Assembly (NCBI GenBank): GCA_964487505.1 | Contig: CAZARD010000004.1 | Span: forward strand, 1 to 64,000 | DNA: 64,000 nucleotides | Direction: 5' to 3' | Origin: JAFDVJ01 sp964487505 | GTDB lineage: Bacteria; Acidobacteriota; Blastocatellia; Pyrinomonadales; Pyrinomonadaceae | Shown here: positions 9,754 through 17,720 of the stretch, piece by piece | Layout of the letters: the number at the start of each line of letters is the position of its first letter | Position numbering within the stretch: the first letter of the stretch is position 1 | The notes under the pieces: model-generated | The model's input: the letters and a program-made list of their open reading frames with translations, nothing else | Database searches by the model: none | What the model was told of the DNA's origin: nothing | Position numbers and translations under genes: made by a program

Positions 9754-10461
9754 ATGAGAATCCTTCTTATTCTGAGCCTTATGTTGTTGTTGGCCCCGAA
9801 TGCGCTGTCGCAAGCGCGGTTCGGGACCGACTTTCAGTTGTGGAACGATACGCAGGTCATTGTTCCTTTGAATCAGAAAAGAGACTGGAATTTTGTCCTT
9901 TGGACATTCGGTCGGTTCGGAAACAATTTCGGGACGACGACGGATGCCAGGATCGGCGGACTTTTGACAAAACGGGTGAACAAGAACGTGACGCTCGGCG
10001 GCGGCTATCTATATCGCTACTCGAATCCGACCTTCACGCGTTCCCGTTACGAAAGCCGCTACCTCGGGCTTGCAACGTTCACGATACCGCTCAGCAAGGA
10101 CAAGAAATGGACGCTCGTCAATCGGAATCTTTTCCAGTACGAAGATCGGTATTCAAGACCGAACGCAGTTGTCGTCAGGAATAGATTCTGGGTCAAGCGC
10201 GAAGTTACGGTCGGAACGAAGAAGATCGAGCCGTTCGTTTCGATCGAGTCATTTTATGACTTTCGATTGGGAGAGTTGGCCCGTTACAGGACACAGGCCG
10301 GGGTAACGCACAAGTTCAACGACCGGTTCTCGGCGGACTTCTTCTACGTTCGTCAGAATGAGACCGGGAACGGGACGCGGCCGGGTACTCTGAATGGGAT
10401 CGGTACAAGCTTTCGTTTTACATTGGATCAATTAATTCGAACTAAGGGAGATAAGAAATGA
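9754..10461 (+). CDS. DUF2490 family outer-membrane protein
   Basis: The 235-residue protein has a signal peptide (MRILLILSLMLLLAPNALSQ) and alternating aromatic/polar strands typical of a small outer-membrane beta-barrel: DFQLWNDTQVIVPL, LGGGYLYRYSNPTF, RFWVKREVTVG, IEPFVSIESFYDFR, FSADFFYVRQNET and a last strand GIGTSFRFTLDQL. This matches DUF2490. Its transcript is headed by a manganese-type riboswitch and terminator, so expression should rise with manganese. Its stop overlaps the ATG of the next gene (ATGA), so both are under the same switch. A role in metal movement across the outer membrane is a guess from regulation only. No good ribosome site is visible before ATG. Confidence 0.78.
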   Translation: MRILLILSLMLLLAPNALSQARFGTDFQLWNDTQVIVPLNQKRDWNFVLWTFGRFGNNFGTTTDARIGGLLTKRVNKNVTLGGGYLYRYSNPTFTRSRYESRYLGLATFTIPLSKDKKWTLVNRNLFQYEDRYSRPNAVVVRNRFWVKREVTVGTKKIEPFVSIESFYDFRLGELARYRTQAGVTHKFNDRFSADFFYVRQNETGNGTRPGTLNGIGTSFRFTLDQLIRTKGDKK

Positions 10462-11030
10462 AGAAAACAGCTGTTAAGAATTTGAAAGGAATGGTTCTCG
10501 GATTTGCGATGGTCGTTGCGTTCGCATTTACGGCCACCGCGCAATCGGTGACGAATTTCAACATCACCGAGAAGATGGTAACCGATGCCCAGGAAGCGTG
10601 GGGCAAGGCACTGGTCAGCATCAGCGAGACGCACGCCAAAGGCGGAGATTTCAGGAAGTTGGCGTCGGAAATCATCGACGCGGCTTACAACTATCAGAAC
10701 GGGTCGGTTCTGTTCAAGCCGACGCTGACGACCGGTGATCAGACTTTCCGCATGGATAAGGCGGGCGCGTTGGCATACTTCGTCGGCGGGGACCCGAATT
10801 TCAAGAACGACGGCGGATTTGCTCTCAAGGGCTGGACGAAATACGCCATCAAGAACAAGGGAATCATCCTCAATGGTGACACCGCGATCACGATGGGCAA
10901 CGTTCATCTCTGGGACAAGAACGGGAACGAAACGATCGTCGACAAGACCTGGGGATTCAAGATGGAGGAGAACGGCAAACTCCGGATCATCCTTCATCAC
11001 TCGTCGCTTCCGTACAAACCGGCAAAATAG
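10458..11030 (+). CDS. Exported NTF2-like (SnoaL-type) protein
   Basis: The 190-residue protein begins with a signal peptide (KGMVLGFAMVVAFAFTATAQ) and then an NTF2-like fold: an N-terminal helix with TEKMVTDAQEAWGKALVSIS, a central QNGSVLFKPTLTTGD strand, and C-terminal sheet strands (AITMGNVHLWDKNGNE, KTWGFKMEENGKLRIILHHS). Homologues are often labelled as phosphoribosyl-AMP cyclohydrolase, but none of that enzyme's metal motifs is seen here. It is translationally coupled to the DUF2490 gene (ATGA overlap, AGGGAGAT ribosome site) and therefore also under the manganese riboswitch. A strong terminator ends the unit 25 bp downstream. Its ligand is unknown. Confidence 0.65.
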   Translation: MKKTAVKNLKGMVLGFAMVVAFAFTATAQSVTNFNITEKMVTDAQEAWGKALVSISETHAKGGDFRKLASEIIDAAYNYQNGSVLFKPTLTTGDQTFRMDKAGALAYFVGGDPNFKNDGGFALKGWTKYAIKNKGIILNGDTAITMGNVHLWDKNGNETIVDKTWGFKMEENGKLRIILHHSSLPYKPAK

Positions 11031-11054
11031 CTGACAAAGCAAAACGCACATTTC

Positions 11055-11094
11055 ATCACAGGCAGAACGGTCGCGTTTTGCCTGTGATTTTTTT
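11055..11094 (+). terminator. Intrinsic terminator of the riboswitch operon
   Basis: ATCACAGGCA (11055-11064) pairs perfectly with TGCCTGTGAT (11079-11088) around a 14-nt loop and runs into seven T. It separates the DUF2490/NTF2-like unit from ridA. Confidence 0.85.
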
Positions 11095-11111
11095 GGATCC
11101 ATTGCAGGTGT

Positions 11112-11117
11112 TAGACT
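11112..11117 (+). promoter_or_regulatory. -10 box of a probable leaderless ridA transcript
   Basis: TAGACT ends 7 nt before ATG 11125 and there is no Shine-Dalgarno. The geometry equals that before the aminopeptidase and menC-like genes. The upstream terminator T-run occupies the -35 position, so no consensus -35 is available. Confidence 0.4.
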
Positions 11118-11124
11118 TGACGTT

Positions 11125-11505
11125 ATGAAGCCGATTCAGCCGAAAGAGATGGCGGTTCCGAAAGGACACTATTCGCCGGGATACGAAAACAACGGCTTGA
11201 TCTTCGTCTCGGGTCAACTCCCGATCGATCATGTTTCGGGCCGGGTTGAAACCGGCTCGATCGAGGCGCAGACCGAACTTGCGCTGCGAAACGTTGAGGC
11301 GATTCTGACCGCCGCCGGAAGCGATCTGGACCACGTTCTTCAGATGACGATCTATATTTCGGATATGGACCTGTGGGAGCGCGTCAACGAGACGTACAAG
11401 ATCGTGATGGGAGACCACAAACCGGCGCGGGCGATCGTTCCGGTCAAGGACCTTCATTTCGGTACCAAGATCGAGATCCAGGCGATCGCTGCGGTTGCGG
11501 AGTAA
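11125..11505 (+). CDS. RidA family reactive-imine deaminase
   Basis: The 126-residue protein is full length for RidA/YjgF. It shows the family landmarks GHYSPGYENNGLIFVSGQLP, a central EAQTELALRNVEAILTAAGS helix, YISDMDLWERVNETY and the active-site arginine in KPARAIVPV, then IEIQAIA. RidA trimers hydrolyse reactive enamine/imine intermediates made by PLP enzymes such as threonine dehydratase. The gene follows a strong terminator and probably starts a new transcript, running on into the SbtA-like gene 4 bp later. A second RidA paralogue lies 2.3 kb downstream. A PLP-dependent cysteine desulfurase (SufS) is encoded nearby, but a link is only a guess. Confidence 0.9.
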   Translation: MKPIQPKEMAVPKGHYSPGYENNGLIFVSGQLPIDHVSGRVETGSIEAQTELALRNVEAILTAAGSDLDHVLQMTIYISDMDLWERVNETYKIVMGDHKPARAIVPVKDLHFGTKIEIQAIAAVAE

Positions 11506-11509
11506 CCAA

Positions 11510-12472
11510 GTGGATTTCGATATTCTGATCTCAAATATTACGAATCCGACGCTGCTTTTCTTCGTGCTCGGAATAATCGCCGTAGCGCTTAAGAGCGATC
11601 TTGAGATTCCCGAATCGTCGAGCAAATTCATCGCGCTTTACCTTCTCTTTGCGATCGGTTTCAAGGGCGGACAGGAGTTGGTTCATAGCGGGTTTACGGC
11701 CGAGATCGGATATTCGCTGGCCTTGGGCGTAGCGATTTCTGCTCTGATTCCGGTTTATGTTTTTTTCTTGCTGAAGAAGAAACTGGGGGTAGCCGATGCA
11801 GGTGCGGTCGCGGCCGCTTACGGGTCGGTCAGCGCCGTGACGTTCGTTGCCGCTGCGTCCTTTCTTGAAGCGCAGAAGATTCCCTTCGGTGGGCATATGG
11901 TTGCAGTGATGGCGCTGATGGAATCGCCGGCGATCATCGTCGGGGTTCTGCTGCTGATGAACTACGACCGGGAGGATGAAGTGCCGGGCCGTTTTCGAAA
12001 CGTGATGGGGCATTCGTTTACGAACGGAAGCGTCCTGATGGTCTTTGGAAGTCTTTTGATCGGAATTATCGCCGACACGAAACAGGCGGAAGGCATCAAG
12101 CCGTTCACAACCGACATTTTCAAGGGATTTTTGGCGATCTTTCTGCTGGAGATGGGGATGGTAACGGCGCGCAGGTTCGGGGCGTTCCGGCGCTATGGAT
12201 TGGTTGTAACGTTGGCGGCGGTTCTGTTTCCGGCAATCAACGGGATTGTCGTTGCTTTGGCAAGCAAGCTCGTTACGGTCGATCCGGGAAACCGCTTCAT
12301 ATTTGCGGTACTCGCGGCGAGCGCGTCGTACATCGCGGTTCCCGCGGCGATGCGGATGGCAGCCCCGAAAGCGGATCCGGGTCTTTACGTTCCGATGGCA
12401 CTCGGCGTGACGTTCCCGTTCAACGTCACGTTTGGAATGCCTTGTTATTTGGCGATCGTTCGAGGTACTTGA
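11510..12472 (+). CDS. SbtA-like sodium-dependent bicarbonate transporter
   Basis: The 320-residue membrane protein has about ten hydrophobic segments and matches the SbtA (DUF897) family, with hallmark stretches KFIALYLLFAIGFKGGQEL, AAAYGSVSAVTFVAAASFL, MALMESPAIIVGVLLL and AAMRMAAPKADPGLYVPMAL. SbtA imports bicarbonate with sodium. GTG 11510 is chosen because it lies after the ridA stop with GCGGAG upstream; TTG 11495 would overlap. The PII-like partner SbtB that regulates cyanobacterial SbtA is not next to it. In a heterotroph it may feed carboxylases. It is 3 bp before the phzF-like gene, so co-transcribed. Confidence 0.88.
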   Translation: MDFDILISNITNPTLLFFVLGIIAVALKSDLEIPESSSKFIALYLLFAIGFKGGQELVHSGFTAEIGYSLALGVAISALIPVYVFFLLKKKLGVADAGAVAAAYGSVSAVTFVAAASFLEAQKIPFGGHMVAVMALMESPAIIVGVLLLMNYDREDEVPGRFRNVMGHSFTNGSVLMVFGSLLIGIIADTKQAEGIKPFTTDIFKGFLAIFLLEMGMVTARRFGAFRRYGLVVTLAAVLFPAINGIVVALASKLVTVDPGNRFIFAVLAASASYIAVPAAMRMAAPKADPGLYVPMALGVTFPFNVTFGMPCYLAIVRGT

Positions 12473-12475
12473 CCT

Positions 12476-13261
12476 ATGAATTTGACAATTTACCAGATCG
12501 ACGCATTTTCGAAAGAGGTTTTCAGAGGCAACCCGGCGGCGGTCTGTCCGCTCCGCGAGTGGCTGCCTGCCGAAACGATGCAGGCGATCGCGTCCGAAAA
12601 CAATCTCTCGGAGACGGCGTTTTTCGTGCACAACGGCGAGCACTTTGACATTCGCTGGTTCACGCCGTCGTTCGAGATCGAACTTTGCGGTCACGCGACC
12701 CTTGCGAGCGCGTTTGTGATCTTTGAAATTCTTCAGGCCGAAGATGAGACGGTTCGTTTCCGATCGCATCTGAGCGGCGACTTGAGCGTCGAGAAGCAGG
12801 GCAGTATCTATGTGCTCGATTTTCCGTCGCGCCCGCCCCAGCCGGCCGAGGCACTGCCCGGTTTGATCGGAGCGATAGGCAAGGAGCCAAAAGAGGTTCT
12901 TCGCGGGCGCGACTTCTTTCTGGTCTACGGATCGGAAAGTGAGGTCCTTGGGATCGAGCCGAATTTCAGCGAGTTGCTGAAGGTTCCGACACACGGCGTG
13001 ATCGTGACGGCTCCGGGCGATGACAGCGATTTCGTTTCGCGGTTCTTCGCTCCCGAGGTCGGTGTTTTCGAGGATCCGGTGACCGGCTCGTCGCACTGCA
13101 ATCTGATCCCGTTCTGGGCCGAACGGCTCGGGAAGGAAGCGCTTTTCGCGCGCCAGGTCTCGGCACGCGGCGGAGAGCTTTTCTGTGAACTGCACGGCGA
13201 CCGGGTGAAGATCGGCGGGCACGCGACAATGTATTTGAAAGGTGAGATCTTTCTCCGCTGA
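12476..13261 (+). CDS. PhzF family isomerase-like protein
   Basis: The 261-residue protein has the two-lobed PhzF pattern: YQIDAFSKEVFRGNPAAVCP, NNLSETAFF with the catalytic glutamate, RWFTPSFEIELCGHATLAS, and in the second lobe FEDPVTGSSHCNLIPFW. PhzF in phenazine synthesis isomerises a dihydro-anthranilate. Most bacterial homologues act on unknown substrates, and no phenazine genes are near. It begins 3 bp after the SbtA-like gene. The family length is normal and the motifs are intact. Confidence 0.9.
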   Translation: MNLTIYQIDAFSKEVFRGNPAAVCPLREWLPAETMQAIASENNLSETAFFVHNGEHFDIRWFTPSFEIELCGHATLASAFVIFEILQAEDETVRFRSHLSGDLSVEKQGSIYVLDFPSRPPQPAEALPGLIGAIGKEPKEVLRGRDFFLVYGSESEVLGIEPNFSELLKVPTHGVIVTAPGDDSDFVSRFFAPEVGVFEDPVTGSSHCNLIPFWAERLGKEALFARQVSARGGELFCELHGDRVKIGGHATMYLKGEIFLR

Positions 13262-13408
13262 GAATTCATCGATCGATTTCTGCGATGAGCATCGGTAGCT
13301 TGCGTTCGCGTTTGGCGCGGCGATCGGGACGGTCGCCGACAACACCGCCGAGTGAGTTTTTGGCGGAATGCTTTGAAAAGGGCAGCGGCCAAGGTAATTG
13401 TGGATGCG

Positions 13409-13903
13409 ATGTTGATTGATGAATTTCTGAGATTTCGACGGTTCTTGGTGGCGCTGATCCTGTGCGCGTTGGTCGGCGCGGTTTCGGGCGGCCTGACCGG
13501 CGTCGCGGCCGACAAGACGGGCAAGCGCGCAATCGAAACGCTCGATGCCCCAAAAGCGATCGGGCCGTATTCGCAGGCGATCGTCGCCGGAAACGTCGTT
13601 TATGTTTCGGGCCAGATCGGACTGGAACCGAAGACCGGGAAGATGGTCGAGGGCGGGATCGAAGCCGAGACAGAGCAGGTGCTGAAAAATCTTGAAGCGG
13701 TTTTGAAGGCGTCGAACAGCGATTTTGAAAATGTCGTAAAGACTACGATCTTTCTGAGCGACATCAACGATTTCGCGAAAGTCAACGAGATCTACGGCCG
13801 GGTGTTCAAGGCCCCGTATCCGGCGCGCGCCACCATTCAAGCTGCGCGGTTGCCGCGTGACGCAAGGGTCGAGATCGAAGCGACGGCACTGGTGAAGAAA
13901 TGA
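13409..13903 (+). CDS. RidA family protein with N-terminal membrane anchor or signal
   Basis: From ATG 13409 the product is 164 residues: a hydrophobic N-terminal segment (RFLVALILCALVGAVSGGL, about residues 10-28) and then a complete RidA domain with DAPKAIGPYSQAIVAGNVVY, SGQIGLEPKTGKMVEGGIEA, TTIFLSDINDFAKVNEIY and ARATIQAARLPRDARVEIEA. The active-site arginine (PARATI) is present. GTG 13352 would add 19 residues. The anchor implies a periplasmic or membrane-bound RidA, unlike the cytosolic paralogue at 11125. Its stop overlaps the next gene by ATGA. Confidence 0.85.
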   Translation: MLIDEFLRFRRFLVALILCALVGAVSGGLTGVAADKTGKRAIETLDAPKAIGPYSQAIVAGNVVYVSGQIGLEPKTGKMVEGGIEAETEQVLKNLEAVLKASNSDFENVVKTTIFLSDINDFAKVNEIYGRVFKAPYPARATIQAARLPRDARVEIEATALVKK

Positions 13904-14103
13904 AGGACGGAATTTGTCCGAAATGCGGCGCTCGGGAAGTGCATCGATATGACAAGACACCGGTCGAATTTTCGATCGCGCTCAGTTTTTTCAACTCGGC
14001 GAGTGTCGTTTATTACATCTGCGCCGGATGCGGTTATGTCGAATTGTTTGTCGACGATCCGTCAAAGCTCCCGCAGATCGCCGAGAAGTATCCGAAGGTC
14101 TGA
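13900..14103 (+). CDS. Small zinc-ribbon protein, 67 aa
   Basis: The protein has two CxxC pairs, CPKC near the start and CAGC in the second half, spaced as in a zinc ribbon. Between them is a hydrophobic stretch (FSIALSFFNSASVVYYIC) and the C-terminus is FVDDPSKLPQIAEKYPKV. The start overlaps the RidA stop (ATGA). sufC begins 18 bp downstream, so this gene may be the link that couples the mid-cluster genes to sufC transcription. Family function is unknown. Confidence 0.7.
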   Translation: MKDGICPKCGAREVHRYDKTPVEFSIALSFFNSASVVYYICAGCGYVELFVDDPSKLPQIAEKYPKV

Positions 14104-14121
14104 TTGAAAAGGAAGAAAGTG

Positions 14122-14886
14122 ATGTTATTGGAAATAAAAGATCTGCATGCTGGTATTGAAGGGAAAGAGATCCTCAAGGGTCTCAATCTGAAGGTTAACA
14201 AGGGCGAGGTCCACGCGATCATGGGACCGAACGGGTCCGGCAAATCGACTTTGTCGAAGGTGTTGGCCGGCCATCCGTCCTATGAGGTTTTGTCGGGCGA
14301 CGTGATCTATGAAGGTCGGAATCTGCTCGAGTTCGAACCCGACGAAAGGGCGCGGATGGGCGTATTTCTCGCTTTCCAGTATCCGGTCGAAGTGCCGGGA
14401 GTTTCGAATTCGCAGTTCTTGCGCTTGGCGTACAACGAGAAAATGAAACACCTGGGCGAGGAAGAACTCGATCCGCTCGAATTCAACGATTACCTCAAGG
14501 AAAAGGCGAAGATCGTCGAAATGGACCCTGCATTTTTCAAGCGGTCGGTCAACGAAGGTTTTTCCGGCGGCGAGAAGAAACGCAACGAGATTCTGCAAAT
14601 GGCGGTGCTCGAGCCCAAACTCGCGATCCTCGACGAAACCGACTCCGGGCTCGACATCGATGCATTGCGCATCGTCGCCGAAGGCGTCAACAAACTCCGT
14701 TCATCTGACAACGCGATCGTTCTCGTAACGCATTATCAGCGGCTGCTGAACTATATCCAGCCGGACTTTGTCCACGTTCTCGCGAGCGGAAAGATCGTCA
14801 AGGAAGGCGGCAAGGAACTCGCGTTGGAGCTCGAAGAGAAAGGCTACGACTGGGTCAAGGCAGCGGGTCAGAACCGGGACCGGTAG
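14122..14886 (+). CDS. sufC: Fe-S assembly ATPase SufC
   Basis: The 254-residue ABC ATPase begins MLLEIKDLHAGIEGKEILKG and has Walker A GPNGSGKST, a Q-loop (AFQYPVEVPGVSNSQFLRLA), signature FSGGEKKRNEI and Walker B LAILDETDSGLDIDA, all typical of SufC. ATG 14122 with AAGGAAG 6 nt ahead is preferred over TTG 14104. SufC dimerises on the SufB-SufD complex and drives opening for cluster assembly. It heads the second suf block (sufC-sufD-sufS-cupin-sufU). No promoter is obvious in the short gap before it, so it may depend on read-through from upstream genes. Confidence 0.96.
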   Translation: MLLEIKDLHAGIEGKEILKGLNLKVNKGEVHAIMGPNGSGKSTLSKVLAGHPSYEVLSGDVIYEGRNLLEFEPDERARMGVFLAFQYPVEVPGVSNSQFLRLAYNEKMKHLGEEELDPLEFNDYLKEKAKIVEMDPAFFKRSVNEGFSGGEKKRNEILQMAVLEPKLAILDETDSGLDIDALRIVAEGVNKLRSSDNAIVLVTHYQRLLNYIQPDFVHVLASGKIVKEGGKELALELEEKGYDWVKAAGQNRDR

Positions 14887-14947
14887 CGACCGACTAACGT
14901 GCCGTAAATGAGACCGCCTGAGAGCGGGACTCGAAACAGATAGACCA

Positions 14948-16084
14948 ATGACAGCAAGTGTCGTGACAGAAACAATTTACAAGCAGGATTTTCTCAAGCT
15001 CATCGGCGATTCGACGGGCGCTTTGGCCGATCTCCGGCGCGCCGCGTTCGAGCATTTTGCTGCGGTCGGATTTCCGACGCCGAAGAACGAGGAATGGAAG
15101 TACACGAACACGAAACCGATCGCGGATTCCGGATTTCGTGTTTCGGACTCGAAGGCGACCGATGCCCCGGTCGATCACGTGCGTGAATTCCGTTTTGATC
15201 GGAACGGCTTCGCCGCGCTGAATTTGGCCTTCGCGGAGTTCGTCGTCGTCACGATCCCGAAAGAAACGTCTGTAGCGGAACCGATCGAGTTCAATTTCGC
15301 AAACGCCGACGGTGTTGCCAGGTTTCCGCATCTGATCGTCATCGCGGAGCCTGGCTCGAAAGCGACGATCATCGAGACATACGAATCGGAAGGTCGAGGC
15401 TTCACGAATGCTGCGGCGCAGATCTTTGTCGCGGAGAATGCCAGCGTAACTCATTATCGCGTCCAGAAGGAATCAGCCGATTCGTTTCATATCGGAACGA
15501 CCGAGGTGACCTTGTCGGCCGGAAGTTTTTACAACTCGACGAACATCAATCTCGGCGCGGCGATCGCGAGGCACGACGTACATTTGAAATTCACGGCCGC
15601 AGGCGCCGAGGCGTTTGTCGATGGACTTTATTTGCTTGCCGGCAATCAGCATTCGGACACGCACTCGTCGATCGACCACGCGGTCCCGAACTGCATTTCG
15701 CATCAGACCTACAAGGGTGTTCTTAGCGATCGGTCGCGTGGAGTTTTCAACGGCAAGGTGTTCGTGCGCGAGAACGCAAGCGGAACCGATGCCCAGCAAT
15801 CGAACAAGAACCTGCTGCTTTCGAACGACGCGCGGGTCGATACAAAGCCGCAGCTCGAGATCTTCAACGACGACGTCAAGTGCTCGCACGGCGCGACCGT
15901 CGGTCAGTTGGAAGACGAAGAACTCTTCTATCTCCTGAGCCGCGGTATCAGCGAACAGCTCGCGCGAAATCTGCTGACGTACGGTTTTGCTGAAGAGATC
16001 ATAAACAAGATCGGGATCGAATCGATCAAAAAGGAACTGGACGAGGCGGTTTTGAATCGGCTGCACGTGAATTTGGAAGTTTGA
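14948..16084 (+). CDS. sufD: Fe-S assembly protein SufD
   Basis: The 378-residue protein has the SufD layout: helical N-terminus, EEWKYTNTKPIADSGF, a beta-helix core, and the C-terminal SufBD signature KCSHGATVGQLEDEELFYLL followed by SRGISEQLARNLLTYGF. It forms the SufBCD scaffold with SufB and SufC. It lies 61 bp after sufC and 2 bp before the sufS ATG. The shared C-terminal module with SufB (SKISEEQLFYLQQRGIS) shows the common ancestry. No intein is present here. Confidence 0.94.
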   Translation: MTASVVTETIYKQDFLKLIGDSTGALADLRRAAFEHFAAVGFPTPKNEEWKYTNTKPIADSGFRVSDSKATDAPVDHVREFRFDRNGFAALNLAFAEFVVVTIPKETSVAEPIEFNFANADGVARFPHLIVIAEPGSKATIIETYESEGRGFTNAAAQIFVAENASVTHYRVQKESADSFHIGTTEVTLSAGSFYNSTNINLGAAIARHDVHLKFTAAGAEAFVDGLYLLAGNQHSDTHSSIDHAVPNCISHQTYKGVLSDRSRGVFNGKVFVRENASGTDAQQSNKNLLLSNDARVDTKPQLEIFNDDVKCSHGATVGQLEDEELFYLLSRGISEQLARNLLTYGFAEEIINKIGIESIKKELDEAVLNRLHVNLEV

Positions 16085-16086
16085 AT

Positions 16087-17328
16087 ATGGCGGCCCCTGA
16101 ACCAATGACCACTTTTGATATCAACAAGGTCCGCGCCGATTTTCCGGTGCTTTCCCGCGAGGTCAACGGCAACCCGTTGTGCTACCTCGACAATGCGGCG
16201 TCGTCACAGGTCCCGAATCTCGTCGTCGAGCGCGGTTCGAAGTATCTGATGGAAGAGCATTCGAACGTTCACCGCGGCGTTCATTATCTTTCGCAGCTCG
16301 CGACCAACGAATATGAGAAGGCGCGCGAAAAGGTACGGGCGTTCATCAACGCGCGGGAAACGAAAGAATGCGTCTTTGTCCGCGGCTGCACGGAGGGCAT
16401 CAACCTCGTCGCGAGCGGTTACGGCCGTAAATTCATCAGCGAGGGCGACGAGATCGTGGTCAGCGAAATGGAGCATCACTCGAACATCGTACCGTGGCAG
16501 ATGATCGCCGAGGAGCGGGGCGCGAGGATCCGCGTGATCCCGATGAACGACCGCGGCGAGCTGATCATTGACGAATACGAGAATCTGCTCAACGAACGCA
16601 CGAAGATGGTCGCCGTGACGCACGTTTCGAACGCTCTGGGCACGGTCAACCCGATCAAGGAAATGATCGAAACGGCGCACAAGTTCGGCGTCCCGGTCTG
16701 CGTCGACGGCGCGCAGGCGGTTCCGCATATGCGTGTAGACGTGCAGGAACTCGATGCCGATTTTTACGTGTTCTCGGGCCACAAGATGTTCGCCCCGACG
16801 GGCAGCGGCATCGTCTACGGAAAACGCGAATGGCTTGAGAAGATGCTGCCGTACCAAGGCGGAGGTTCGATGATCCGGACCGTCACGTTCGAGAAAACGA
16901 CCTACGCCGGCCTGCCGGAGAAGTTCGAGGCGGGAACTCCGGCGATCGCGTCTCAGATCGGACTTGGGGCGGCGATCGATTATTTGAATTCGATCGATCT
17001 CGATGCGGCGTTCGCATATGAACATTCATTGCTCGAATACGCGACGGAGAAGCTCTCGGCGATCGAGGGCGTGACGATCATCGGAACCGCTGAGGAGAAA
17101 GCGAGCGTACTTTCGTTCACGATCGAGAATGTTCATCCGCACGATATCGGAACGATCCTCGATCAGCAGGGAATCGCGGTGCGTGCCGGCCACCATTGCG
17201 CGCAGCCGGTGATGCAGCATTTCAATGTTCCGGCGACGGCCCGCGCGAGCTTCGCGTTTTACAATACACGCGAGGAAGTCGATAAGCTCGCGGATGCGAT
17301 CAGCAAAGTGATCGATGTTTTTGCCTAG
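16087..17328 (+). CDS. sufS: Cysteine desulfurase SufS
   Basis: The 413-residue PLP enzyme has the group II desulfurase features: NPLCYLDNAASSQVPNLVVE, VRGCTEGINLVASGYGR, SEMEHHSNIVPWQM, the PLP lysine K233 in FSGHKMFAPTGSGIVYGK and the persulfide cysteine C371 in VRAGHHCAQPVM. It takes sulfur from cysteine and passes it to SufU for the SufBCD complex. ATG 16087 is used; the sufD stop is 2 bp upstream. Position between sufD and sufU supports the role. Confidence 0.96.
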   Translation: MAAPEPMTTFDINKVRADFPVLSREVNGNPLCYLDNAASSQVPNLVVERGSKYLMEEHSNVHRGVHYLSQLATNEYEKAREKVRAFINARETKECVFVRGCTEGINLVASGYGRKFISEGDEIVVSEMEHHSNIVPWQMIAEERGARIRVIPMNDRGELIIDEYENLLNERTKMVAVTHVSNALGTVNPIKEMIETAHKFGVPVCVDGAQAVPHMRVDVQELDADFYVFSGHKMFAPTGSGIVYGKREWLEKMLPYQGGGSMIRTVTFEKTTYAGLPEKFEAGTPAIASQIGLGAAIDYLNSIDLDAAFAYEHSLLEYATEKLSAIEGVTIIGTAEEKASVLSFTIENVHPHDIGTILDQQGIAVRAGHHCAQPVMQHFNVPATARASFAFYNTREEVDKLADAISKVIDVFA

Positions 17329-17339
17329 GACGAAGCAAG

Positions 17340-17702
17340 ATGCAAAAGGTAGCGCTCACGGAGAAGTTCGCGCTGATCAACGAGTACTGGCGGCCAAAGG
17401 TCGTCGGAGAACTGAATGGCCAGGAAGTGAAGCTGGTCAAATTTCACGGAGAGTTTCCCTGGCATCAGCACGAGAACGAGGACGAGATGTTTCTCGCCGT
17501 AAAGGGTAGCTTTCGGCTCGAGTTTCGCGACCGGACGATCGAGTTGAAAGAAGGTGAATTCGTCATCGTCCCGCGTGGCGTCGAACATCGGCCGGTCGCC
17601 GACAGCGAGGTCGAAGTCCTTCTTTTTGAACCAAAGGATCTGAGGAACACCGGGAACGTGGTCGATGAGAGATTTACCGCGCCGGGCACCGAGAAGATCT
17701 GA
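17340..17702 (+). CDS. Cupin domain protein
   Basis: The 120-residue single-domain cupin has motif 1 WHQHENEDEMFLAVKGSF (HxH and E metal ligands) and motif 2 GEFVIVPRGVEHRPVA with the fourth ligand histidine. It lies 11 bp after sufS and 18 bp before sufU, so it is part of the suf operon. Small cupins bind a divalent metal, but their substrate cannot be told from sequence. Given its place between desulfurase and scaffold genes, a role in sulfur or cysteine handling is possible but unproven. Confidence 0.88.
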   Translation: MQKVALTEKFALINEYWRPKVVGELNGQEVKLVKFHGEFPWHQHENEDEMFLAVKGSFRLEFRDRTIELKEGEFVIVPRGVEHRPVADSEVEVLLFEPKDLRNTGNVVDERFTAPGTEKI

Positions 17703-17720
17703 TATTGATCCGTAAACAAT

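Noticed and set aside
11531..13960. Minus-strand open frame of 809 codons across the SbtA, PhzF and RidA genes
   Set aside because: It spans several well-supported plus-strand genes and yields an Arg/His-rich nonsense sequence without domains.
14948..16084. Possible intein in SufD by analogy with SufB
   Set aside because: SufD reads through at normal family length with no insert.
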